In this document: positions 1-5,610 of the stretch, piece after piece | Layout: the number at the start of each line of letters is the position of its first letter | Numbering within the stretch: position 1 is the first letter of the stretch | Assembly: GCA_013329105.1 (NCBI GenBank) | Contig: DUKW01000039.1 | Location: forward strand, 1 to 5,818 | DNA: 5,818 nt | Direction of reading: 5' to 3' | Source of the DNA: Candidatus Methanomethylophilaceae archaeon | GTDB taxonomy: Archaea; Thermoplasmatota; Thermoplasmata; Methanomassiliicoccales; Methanomethylophilaceae | Made by a program: the position numbers and the translations under genes | Notes under the pieces: generated by a model | Database searches by the model: none | The model's input: only the letters and a program-made list of their open reading frames with translations | What the model was told of the DNA's origin: nothing

Positions 1-267
1 AGCGGGATGCAGATACCTGGTTTTCGTCGTGATCCGCGCGTTCTTAAAAGAGTGCTAGAACGTTATATTCCTGTGGTCACGGTTATTTCCGGTGCTCTCG
101 TAGGGATCTTGGCAGCATCCGCCGACCTGATAGGTACTACCGGAAACACCAGCGGTACAGGTGTGCTGTTGGCAGTGGGGGTGCTGACTCAATTCTATGA
201 GGCTATGGGTCGTGAACAGATGATGGAGATGCACCCAGTCCTAAGAGGATTCTTTGGAGGTGAATGA
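1..267 (+). CDS. secY: SecY preprotein translocase channel subunit, C-terminal part (5' end outside window)
   Basis: The frame is open from the first base, so this is the last 88 residues of a longer protein cut by the window edge. SecY is the central pore of the Sec61/SecYEG translocon in the cytoplasmic membrane. The visible part begins in the cytosolic loop before the ninth membrane helix (SGMQIPGFRRDPR), a region with conserved basic residues that contacts the ribosome in SecY/Sec61. Two hydrophobic segments follow, roughly residues 22-46 (YIPVVTVISGALVGILAAS) and 52-68 (GVLLAVGVLTQFYEAMG), matching helices 9 and 10, then a short cytosolic tail. The internal ATG at base 7 is not a real start. 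The gene ends with TGA at 265-267, overlapping the ATG at 264 of the next frame. Identification rests on the strongly conserved C-terminal signature. Confidence 0.95.
   Translation, partial: SGMQIPGFRRDPRVLKRVLERYIPVVTVISGALVGILAASADLIGTTGNTSGTGVLLAVGVLTQFYEAMGREQMMEMHPVLRGFFGGE
256..263 (+). promoter_or_regulatory. Shine-Dalgarno site deciding the DUF106 start
   Basis: GGAGGTGA, a near-perfect anti-16S match inside the last codons of secY. It sits directly against the ATG at 264 but six bases before the in-frame ATG at 270. Normal spacing therefore favours 270 as the start. Confidence 0.75.
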
Positions 268-269
268 TA

Positions 270-926
270 ATGGCAGATGATATAAAGGGTAACCCCTCCA
301 CTCCGCGGCTGACTACGATGCTGATCTTCGTATTGGCCCTCTTTGTAATGTTAAATCAGAGCATCAGGACTTTGCTGGGAGAGCTTGTTGGGATGGTCCT
401 TTACCCTCTGATAGGTTTCGACTCTCAATATCCCCTTGTTACTCTCCTATTAGCGGGTTTGCTGATGGTTACATTGAGTATCGTAGTGCGATCTTTGTTC
501 ACTGACTACGTGGAGCAGGCGAGAACACAGAAGATCATGAATGCTTTCAACCAGGAGTTGCGCCAGGCGCGTCTGGAAAACAACCTCTACAAGATCAAAA
601 AACTGACCGAAAAACAGCAAGAGGTAATGTCTAAATCGATGGAAATGAGCTCACAACAGCTCAAGCTCATGCCCCTGACGTTGCTATTCATCATACCTAT
701 TTTTGCATGGGTTTCAGTTTTTGTTGCAGACCTTCCATCATCGTTGATTTCGGTTCCATGGTCACTTGAAGTGGATCTTAACGGCGTCAATGTGTTGCCT
801 AATTGGATATTATTGTATACTCTTGTGAGCATACCATTCGGCCAGCTTTTGACGGGGCTGATAAGATATCTTCAGTTCAAGAAGAAAGTAGATGAGCGCA
901 AGTCCACAGTCACCGAAAGGATATGA
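270..926 (+). CDS. DUF106 / EMC3-TMCO1 family membrane protein, YidC/Oxa1-like insertase
   Basis: A 218-residue integral membrane protein. The archaeal DUF106 family is the counterpart of YidC/Oxa1, EMC3 and TMCO1, and is thought to insert membrane proteins alongside or independently of SecY. Hydrophobic segments lie near residues 17-30 (extending towards 48), 58-75, 134-154 and 178-200. Between the second and third is a charged, Gln-rich stretch (about 78-132, for example YVEQARTQKIMNAFNQELRQ) that is probably the cytosolic coiled coil of this family. The tail is basic (RYLQFKKKVDERK). The start at 270 (MADDIKG) is preferred over 264 because of Shine-Dalgarno spacing; using 264 adds only Met-Ile. 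The TGA stop at 924-926 overlaps the cmk start. Its place right after secY is conserved in archaea and supports a role at the translocon. The catalytic mechanism is not shown by the sequence itself. Confidence 0.88.
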   Translation: MADDIKGNPSTPRLTTMLIFVLALFVMLNQSIRTLLGELVGMVLYPLIGFDSQYPLVTLLLAGLLMVTLSIVVRSLFTDYVEQARTQKIMNAFNQELRQARLENNLYKIKKLTEKQQEVMSKSMEMSSQQLKLMPLTLLFIIPIFAWVSVFVADLPSSLISVPWSLEVDLNGVNVLPNWILLYTLVSIPFGQLLTGLIRYLQFKKKVDERKSTVTERI

Positions 927-1456
927 TAATCACAATCAGTGGACCGCCTGGCTCTGGTAAGACAACGGTCTCCAAACTTCTTGCCGAGCGTCTCGGTTAT
1001 GAGGTGTTAGGTTTTGGCCAGCTCTTTCGAGAGATGGCGAAAGAGAGAGGGCTGAGCTTGGCAGAGATGGGAGAGCTTGCCGAGAGAGACCCATCTATCG
1101 ACAGAGAGATCGATGCCCGCATTGTGGAGATAGCCTCTGTCACTGACAATATAATCTTAGAATCACGGCTCGCTGCGCACATGCTCGCACGCAACGGTAT
1201 AGATTCACTCAAGGTTTATCTCGACGCGGATCCTCAGACTAGAGCACTTCGTGTAAGTCTTAGAGACGGAGAGGAAAGAGAGCAGGCCGCTGATGCGATG
1301 AAACAACGGCAACTCTCTGAGGCCAAACGTTATCATGATTACTATGGCATCGATCTTTCTGATCTTAGCGTCTATGATGTGGTGATTAACACTTCGAACC
1401 TCAGTCCGAAGGAGATAGTTGACATGATAGAAGAGAAGGTGTGGGAAAGGGCATGA
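923..1456 (+). CDS. cmk: cytidylate kinase (archaeal type, CMP/dCMP kinase)
   Basis: A 177-residue cytosolic P-loop kinase that transfers phosphate from ATP to CMP/dCMP, making CDP/dCDP for nucleic acid and lipid synthesis. The Walker A motif GPPGSGKTT occupies residues 7-15. The NMP-binding part follows (FGQLFREMAKERGL, residues 31-44, and the DPSIDREID stretch at 56-64). ILESRLAAHML (78-88) matches the conserved segment normally read as LEGRLA. The lid/adenine region has the Arg-rich stretch around 110-128, and RYHDYYGIDLSDLSVYD (136-152) is a hallmark of the archaeal family. The length is typical. The start overlaps the DUF106 stop (ATGA), and a modest purine run, GAAAGG at 915-920, lies only two bases upstream, so translational coupling is likely. 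The stop in turn overlaps the truB start. The adjacent truB agrees with the usual archaeal cluster. Confidence 0.95.
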   Translation: MIITISGPPGSGKTTVSKLLAERLGYEVLGFGQLFREMAKERGLSLAEMGELAERDPSIDREIDARIVEIASVTDNIILESRLAAHMLARNGIDSLKVYLDADPQTRALRVSLRDGEEREQAADAMKQRQLSEAKRYHDYYGIDLSDLSVYDVVINTSNLSPKEIVDMIEEKVWERA

Positions 1457-2418
1457 TCACCAAGGCCGAAGATCCTGTGCCCAACCGCTGGGGAAAGAAG
1501 CCTTCTGACCGCTCCTTGGCTGAACTCCTCCGCAACGGTGTGATCGTACTGGATAAACCTGTTGGCCCCACATCACACCAGGTGACATCATGGGCCAGGG
1601 ATATCTTGCATGTAAAACAGATTTCTCATGGTGGAACACTGGATCCAAATGTCAGCGGTGTTCTACCCCTCTGCCTTGGCAAGGCAGTTCGCCTTACGGA
1701 TCTGCTATTGTCTTCCAATAAGGAGTATGTCTGCATAATGCGCCTTCATCGCGACCGTGACCGGGAAGCGGTTGCTAAAGTCATGGAGGAATTTACCGGT
1801 CGTATCTATCAATACCCTCCGTTGCGCTCAGCGGTTAAAAGGAAATTGAGGATAAGGACTGTTCATTCCATCGAACTTTTGGATATGGAAGGTAGAGATG
1901 TGCTTTTTCATGTGTCCTGCGACGCGGGTACGTACATCAGGACGCTCTGCATAGATATGGGTGAGGCTTTGGGTGTTGGCGCCAATATGATCGAGCTACG
2001 GCGTACTCGTTCCGGGGCCATGAGCGAAGACATGGCAGTGACACTACAGCAATTGAAAGATGCTTATGAATTGTGGCAAGAGAGGGGACGCAGTGAACCT
2101 CTTATGTCAATTTTGCGGCCGGCTGAGACATTAGTATCGCATCTTCCCCGTGTGATAATCAAAACGGCCGCTGTGGATGCCGTGTGTCACGGTGCGGACC
2201 TGGCTGTTCCTGGAGTAGGGGCCTTCGATGAGTCTATCGGTAAGATGGATCAGGTGGCAATGCTAACTTCCCGCGGCGAACTCGTTGCCATTGGGGTGGC
2301 GCAGATGTCCGCAAAAAGACTCGCCGAGGCATCTAAAGGAGTGGCGGTGAGCACAGAGAGAGTCTTAATGGAGAGAGGTACATACCCACGTATGTGGAAG
2401 TTCGGTACCGATTTATGA
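1453..2418 (+). CDS. truB: tRNA/rRNA pseudouridine synthase Cbf5 (archaeal TruB, H/ACA RNP catalytic subunit)
   Basis: This 321-residue protein converts uridine to pseudouridine in rRNA as the catalytic subunit of H/ACA guide ribonucleoproteins (with Nop10, Gar1 and L7Ae). In archaea it can also act on tRNA position 55. Residue numbers are from the ATG at 1453. The archaeal N-terminal extension precedes GVIVLDKPVGPTSHQV (29-44). The catalytic Asp is D64 in GGTLDPNVSGVLP. YPPLRSAVKRKLRIR (121-135) and AGTYIRTL (158-165) are further TruB/Cbf5 motifs. A C-terminal PUA RNA-binding domain spans about 230-307 and ends in ERGTYPRMW, typical of full-length archaeal Cbf5. An in-frame GTG at 1441 would add four residues. 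The ATG at 1453 is preferred because it forms an ATGA overlap with the cmk stop like the junction before it, and because GAGAAGGTG and GGAAAGG lie upstream. It is the last gene of the operon. Confidence 0.95.
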   Translation: MITKAEDPVPNRWGKKPSDRSLAELLRNGVIVLDKPVGPTSHQVTSWARDILHVKQISHGGTLDPNVSGVLPLCLGKAVRLTDLLLSSNKEYVCIMRLHRDRDREAVAKVMEEFTGRIYQYPPLRSAVKRKLRIRTVHSIELLDMEGRDVLFHVSCDAGTYIRTLCIDMGEALGVGANMIELRRTRSGAMSEDMAVTLQQLKDAYELWQERGRSEPLMSILRPAETLVSHLPRVIIKTAAVDAVCHGADLAVPGVGAFDESIGKMDQVAMLTSRGELVAIGVAQMSAKRLAEASKGVAVSTERVLMERGTYPRMWKFGTDL

Positions 2419-2431
2419 AAACCAAAGCCCC

Positions 2432-2443
2432 ATTTTGTTGTTC
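2432..2443 (+). terminator. possible T-rich terminator after truB
   Basis: ATTTTGTTGTTC begins 13 bases after the truB stop. Archaeal transcription often ends at T-rich non-template tracts without a stable hairpin. This tract is short and interrupted, so the call is weak; another T-rich run (CTTTCTGTTTTTATAA) lies further down at 2755-2770. Confidence 0.25.
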
Positions 2444-2609
2444 AGCTCTCGTCCAGATCATTTAACAACTTTTCCAAACCAACAATATTCGGTAATTTGA
2501 TACCTTTAATTCTTAATGTCAGTGCAAAAAGAGCAAAAAGGGCTCTCCTGGCTGATTTCTGATAAAGTGAACTCCTTACATTTGCCAAATACAGAAAAAT
2601 TTGTAAGTC
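2442..2609 (-). pseudogene. start-less protein-like frame, possible 3' remnant of a lost gene
   Basis: On the minus strand, 55 codons run from just after a TGA (2610-2612) to a TGA at 2442-2444. The peptide contains YQKSARRALFALFALTLRIK followed by GIKLPNIVGLEKLLNDLDES, an amphipathic helical pattern with a plausible ending. No ATG or GTG is present. The same frame continues upstream of the TGA for about 28 more sense codons (to about 2696, including SLDTEQTIISFVRMFLTFIR), so the TGA could be an inactivating nonsense change. The SARRALFAL...KGIKLP pattern faintly recalls HEPN-type helical domains, but I do not recognise the family. It may equally be chance. Confidence 0.25.
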
Positions 2610-2784
2610 TCACGATTTCTTATGACATCTGATAAAGGTTAGAAACATTCTCACGAAACTGATGATTGTCTGTTCCGTATCAAGGGATCTATCTATTTAT
2701 GGATTAAAACCTGTATTATATTGACAAGAGGCAGAGTACGGAACCTATCTCAATCTTTCTGTTTTTATAAACTCTGTAGGTTAA

Positions 2785-3003
2785 AAAAAGTATGATTTAA
2801 AGTATTGCCGCCCAGATGAACGAACGCAGAGACTCTGCTGCTATTATGATGCGTATCATTGCGTTGTTATCGTATCCGAAGACGGAAATATGCTTTACTA
2901 CGCAATTAAAAATCTTCTCCCTGAACAAAACAACGATCCGTTTATCGAATGGCTCGAGGTCTCATTAACATTAGGCGGACGAAAGGAGGTTTTTCAGAGC
3001 TAG
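2785..3003 (+). pseudogene. start-less open frame, possible C-terminal remnant of an unknown protein
   Basis: An open frame of 72 sense codons follows a TAA at 2782-2784 and ends in TAG at 3001-3003. It has no ATG until codon 36 (2890). The peptide looks protein-like, with YYDAYHCVVIVSEDGNMLYY and then DPFIEWLEVSLTLGG, and four Cys in its first half. It carries no domain I can name. It could be the tail of a decayed insertion or accessory gene whose 5' part is gone. Codon choice is mixed and gives no clear verdict. The alternative ATG frame at 2816-2968 gives a less protein-like 50-residue peptide. Confidence 0.25.
2982..2990 (+). promoter_or_regulatory. orphan Shine-Dalgarno-like sequence
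   Basis: AAAGGAGGT is a perfect match to the archaeal anti-Shine-Dalgarno tail, but no ATG, GTG or TTG opening a frame of any length follows within usual distance. The next gene starts about 70 bases further on. It may be a relic of a lost start, or chance. Confidence 0.3.
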
Positions 3004-3029
3004 AGAGATCACTGACCCTGGTTAACTCC

Positions 3030-3037
3030 TTTATACT
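3030..3037 (+). promoter_or_regulatory. predicted TATA box of the sensor gene (leaderless transcript)
   Basis: TTTATACT is centred about 27 bases before the ATG at 3061, the distance at which archaeal transcription starts from a TATA box. No Shine-Dalgarno sequence lies in the 20 bases before that ATG (CACGATACAGATAGACAG), and the frame has no alternative start back to the TGA at 3013-3015. Together this suggests transcription begins at or beside the start codon. The upstream AACTCC is a poor BRE match. Confidence 0.5.
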
Positions 3038-3060
3038 CATTTCACGATACAGATAGACAG

Positions 3061-4983
3061 ATGTACCGGGTATTGTTTGTGGAGAAAGATAAGGCCTTTA
3101 TGGATTTGGCCACGACATTTCTTACGCGTATCAACAAAGACATCAGAGCAATCCCATGTGATGATGCTAAGGATGTCCCCTCTTACTTGGAAAAGTATCA
3201 CATAGATGTTATCGTTTCTGACCATAGCCCGCCAGAGGGCATCGATGGTCTCTCTCTTTTCAAATCAGTCATGAGACAGAACACGAACTACCCCTTCATA
3301 CTTATGGTTCGTAACGGCTCTGAAGAAATGGCCGTTGAGGCAATGAATCTAGGTGTGAATTTCTATCTAATGAAAGGAAAGCCTCCATTGGAGTTCTTTA
3401 CAGACCTGGTAGATAAGATAATTCTTGCTGCTGAGAGGCGTAGGATTGTAGAGGAACGAAGTCTCAATGAACGAAGACTGAGTGCCCTTGTCAAATTGGC
3501 GAAGATGCACAATTACAGTTTCTCAGAGGTGGCTCACTTCGTTCTCGAAGAAAATGTGAAGCTCACGGGCAGTACCATGGGTTATTTTGCTTTGTATGAT
3601 GAGAAGAGAGATCTACTTACTATGTATGCTTGGTCTCAGGGAGGTATGAGAGAGTGCCGTATTGAAGATAAGCCCATTGAGTATCCGATGGATACGGTGG
3701 GGATATGGGGTGAGCCAGTGCGACAGAAGAGGGCCATAATCCTTAATGATTATTCTGCGCCAAATCCCCTTAAAAAGGGTACACCAAAAGGGCATGTGGA
3801 GCTGAAAAGACTTTTGATGGTGCCCCTGATGTACAACGGAATGGTCATAGGCACGGCAGGGGTGGCTAACAAAGAGCATCCTTATGACAACACCGATCTC
3901 ACACAGATGAACCTTCTTATGGACGGTATGGCCAGCATATATATGGGAAGGATGGCTGGGGAGGCACGCTATGAGACCGAAAGACGTTACGAGGAGATGC
4001 TCCAGTATGCGCCGATAGGCATAATGGTTGTGAACAACCAGGGACTGATAATAGAATGCAACCGTAAAGCAAGAGAGTTACTAGATGAGATATCAGGCGA
4101 TGGCCATATAGGTAAAGGTCTTATTGAGTACAAGAGTGATTTTACGGTACAGCTCTATTCTGCGGTCATGGACTCTATCCAGACGAAGTCCCCATCAACT
4201 TTAAAACTCCATTTCAGTTCCAATCACAGAACTAGTATTCTGAAGGCGTCGATACAGCCTACTTTTAAAGATAAAGATACGGTAAGGGGGGCAATAATTT
4301 CCCTTGAGGACATGAGTGACATAGAGGACTCTCTGGAGAAACTAGAGCGCGCTTCATTTCAACTCAATGTCATAGACCGGGTGACGTTCTTGGAAGTATC
4401 TAACCAATTGCAGATAATAAACGGTTACGTCAATTTCCTGAAGTCCATGATCGATGATGCTACGTTGGCAGATCACCTTGACTGTATAACAGAAGCCATA
4501 ACCAAGATCCAGGCTGCGATGCGATTTTCCCGTGATTTCCGGAACGTAGGTATAATGAATCCTGAATGGCAGAGAGTATCCGATGTTGCATCCCAGGCAG
4601 CTTTGGCGGTAGGGGTACCAGAAGGCATGTTGACAATAAATACAGGGAACCTGGAGATTCTGGCCGATCCCCAGCTTTCCAAGGTGTTCGAGAATCTGAT
4701 GCGGCGGAGCCTGAAGGATGAAACGGTCAGCGCAATAAAGATAGGTTTCAGTATCACCGATGGACGGATGATTGTGGTTTATGAGGATAATGGAAAGGGT
4801 GTACCGGAGGAGCAGAAAAACATGCTATTTGACGGGCGCTCGGCTATGAGTATCAACGGTATGTACCTGGTAAAAGAGGTTTTGGATGTGACCAACTTAA
4901 CCATCGTGGAGACCGGGAGGCCCGGTGAAGGTTCACGCTATGAGATCATCATCCCCACTACTAACTATCGCCTCAGGTCTTGA
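3061..4983 (+). CDS. receiver-GAF-PAS sensor with degenerate histidine kinase core (probable pseudokinase)
   Basis: A 640-residue cytosolic signalling protein without membrane segments. Residues 1-120 form a response-regulator receiver: the phosphoacceptor Asp is D54 (IVSDHSPPEGIDGL) and the conserved Lys is K105, but the acidic pair reads E8-K9 and the switch Thr position is V83. Residues about 136-295 form a GAF domain (VRQKRAIILNDY; LLMVPLMYNGMVIGTAGVANK) and 305-425 a PAS domain (YAPIGIMVVNNQGLIIECN). Residues 425-500 align with the methanogen dimerisation helix normally read as ITRHDILNQL; here it is VTFLEVSNQL, putting L444 at the phosphoacceptor His. In the ATPase domain (535-632) the G1 box is intact (EDNGKG, 575-580), but the N-box is NLMRRS (R549 for the second Asn) and the G2 box is SINGMYL (I598 for Gly). 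I infer sensing or scaffolding rather than autokinase activity. The frame is intact with no stop codons, which argues against a dead gene. The 3' end overlaps the convergent DUF1638 gene. Confidence 0.85.
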   Translation: MYRVLFVEKDKAFMDLATTFLTRINKDIRAIPCDDAKDVPSYLEKYHIDVIVSDHSPPEGIDGLSLFKSVMRQNTNYPFILMVRNGSEEMAVEAMNLGVNFYLMKGKPPLEFFTDLVDKIILAAERRRIVEERSLNERRLSALVKLAKMHNYSFSEVAHFVLEENVKLTGSTMGYFALYDEKRDLLTMYAWSQGGMRECRIEDKPIEYPMDTVGIWGEPVRQKRAIILNDYSAPNPLKKGTPKGHVELKRLLMVPLMYNGMVIGTAGVANKEHPYDNTDLTQMNLLMDGMASIYMGRMAGEARYETERRYEEMLQYAPIGIMVVNNQGLIIECNRKARELLDEISGDGHIGKGLIEYKSDFTVQLYSAVMDSIQTKSPSTLKLHFSSNHRTSILKASIQPTFKDKDTVRGAIISLEDMSDIEDSLEKLERASFQLNVIDRVTFLEVSNQLQIINGYVNFLKSMIDDATLADHLDCITEAITKIQAAMRFSRDFRNVGIMNPEWQRVSDVASQAALAVGVPEGMLTINTGNLEILADPQLSKVFENLMRRSLKDETVSAIKIGFSITDGRMIVVYEDNGKGVPEEQKNMLFDGRSAMSINGMYLVKEVLDVTNLTIVETGRPGEGSRYEIIIPTTNYRLRS

Positions 4984-5610
4984 TTCTTTTTTCACGCATT
5001 CTTTCGCAAGGGTCTTTACCCTTTTTAGTGTCTCTTTTAGAAGGTCATAGCTACCTTTCCTCTCTTCATGCTTGAGGTCCATTGTCTCTGCGAACTCGCG
5101 GGAACGTTTACGTAACGATTCCGTATCTCCAGCGCCAGTATCTATAAACAAACACCTGGAATAACTAGCGAAGATCATGTGCAACAGTTCCATGGGGTCG
5201 ATCTCGTCCTTGACCGTATCTAGACGCAGTTCACGGATGACCCCATCTATGCCAAGTGTGGTCCATCCGGGGGAATTGTACCATGTACCGGGGCACCTTC
5301 TTCTTTCTTCTGCATAGCCTATAGGAGTAAGAAACACGCCTATACAGTCATCGGTGTGAATCATCTCTGCCGGTACCTCAATATCTTTCGTCACACCCAT
5401 GAGGCTCTGGCAATAGCAATAACCAAGCATGACGGCATCGACCTTGTTTTTTATAGCGTTTGCTTTTTCCACCACCACCTGTCGCATTTTTTCAGGCTCG
5501 ATATGCAGTCCAAACTCAAGGAACTCTTTATGGACGATGTCATCATCTCCATCTACTAGCGCCTCGATCTCATCTTTGAAGATTTCACAGGCTATGATAC
5601 CGATCCTCAT
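4933..5610 (-). CDS. DUF1638 family protein
   Basis: This 225-residue soluble protein belongs to a family of unknown function that is frequent in methanogens and in corrinoid/methyltransferase neighbourhoods of other anaerobes. It starts MRIGIIACEIF, then has VDAVMLGYCYCQSLMGV (58-73), HTDDCIGVFLTPIGY (85-99) and RRRCPGTWYNSPGW (103-116), the conserved core of the family. C65, C67, C89 and C106 sit within or beside these motifs and could be metal or redox ligands, though nothing here proves it. The C-terminal third is a charged helical stretch ending EAIVSSGDDDLIA. The ATG is preceded by GAGGGG (minus strand, 5625-5620) nine bases away and overlaps the TGA of the upstream gene, so the two are probably one operon. 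The last 51 bases overlap the 3' end of the convergent sensor gene. Function is unassigned; a link to methyl-group metabolism is inferred from family context only. Confidence 0.85.
   Translation of the reverse strand: MRIGIIACEIFKDEIEALVDGDDDIVHKEFLEFGLHIEPEKMRQVVVEKANAIKNKVDAVMLGYCYCQSLMGVTKDIEVPAEMIHTDDCIGVFLTPIGYAEERRRCPGTWYNSPGWTTLGIDGVIRELRLDTVKDEIDPMELLHMIFASYSRCLFIDTGAGDTESLRKRSREFAETMDLKHEERKGSYDLLKETLKRVKTLAKECVKKESRPEAIVSSGDDDLIA
4987..5038 (+). terminator. T-rich tracts likely ending the sensor transcript
   Basis: Just after the TGA at 4981-4983 come T6 (4987-4992), T5 (5022-5026) and T4 (5035-5038) on the coding strand. Archaeal termination uses such oligo-T tracts. They lie inside the opposing DUF1638 coding region, where they encode Lys/Glu-rich C-terminal codons, so composition alone could explain them. 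Confidence 0.35.

Larger units (their letters stand above)
2419..3060. other. 642-base AT-rich intergenic region with gene-remnant-like frames
   Basis: No intact gene is convincing here. The stretch is visibly richer in A+T than the flanking genes. It holds a start-less minus-strand frame (2442-2609), a start-less plus-strand frame (2785-3003), a 50-codon ATG frame at 2816-2968 that shadows the latter, an 8-base inverted repeat (2672-2679 / 2737-2744), a 10-base direct repeat (2558-2567 / 2628-2637), a small hairpin AGAGC/GCTCT (2530-2534 / 2542-2546), an isolated strong Shine-Dalgarno sequence (2982-2990), and the promoter of the downstream sensor gene. No tRNA-, rRNA- or CRISPR-like structure was seen. 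It could be a graveyard of decayed inserted genes or a long regulatory spacer. Confidence 0.6.

Noticed and set aside
587..832. 81-codon minus-strand frame inside DUF106
   Set aside because: It is antisense to a well-supported conserved gene, with no ribosome site and a low-complexity, unprotein-like sequence.
997..1212. 71-codon minus-strand frame inside cmk
   Set aside because: A Ser-rich shadow of the Arg/Glu-rich cmk codons on the opposite strand.
2530..2546. AGAGC/GCTCT hairpin as an intrinsic terminator
   Set aside because: The five-base stem has a seven-base loop and no T tract follows; archaea seldom use such hairpins.
2816..2968. 50-codon ATG frame (MNERRDSAAIMMRIIALLSY...)
   Set aside because: No Shine-Dalgarno site before the ATG and a less protein-like composition than the overlapping frame at 2785-3003; not enough to call a small gene.
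3597..3660. Cys199 of the GAF domain as a haem attachment site, as in some Methanosarcina sensors
   Set aside because: A single Cys without a recognisable surrounding motif is too little to claim haem binding.
3613..3879. 88-codon minus-strand frame inside the sensor gene
   Set aside because: It opposes the GAF domain coding region, which is clearly real; the peptide is His/Pro-rich and resembles nothing.
4473..4757. 94-codon minus-strand frame inside the sensor gene
   Set aside because: Antisense to the kinase-like region; no Shine-Dalgarno site or recognisable domain.
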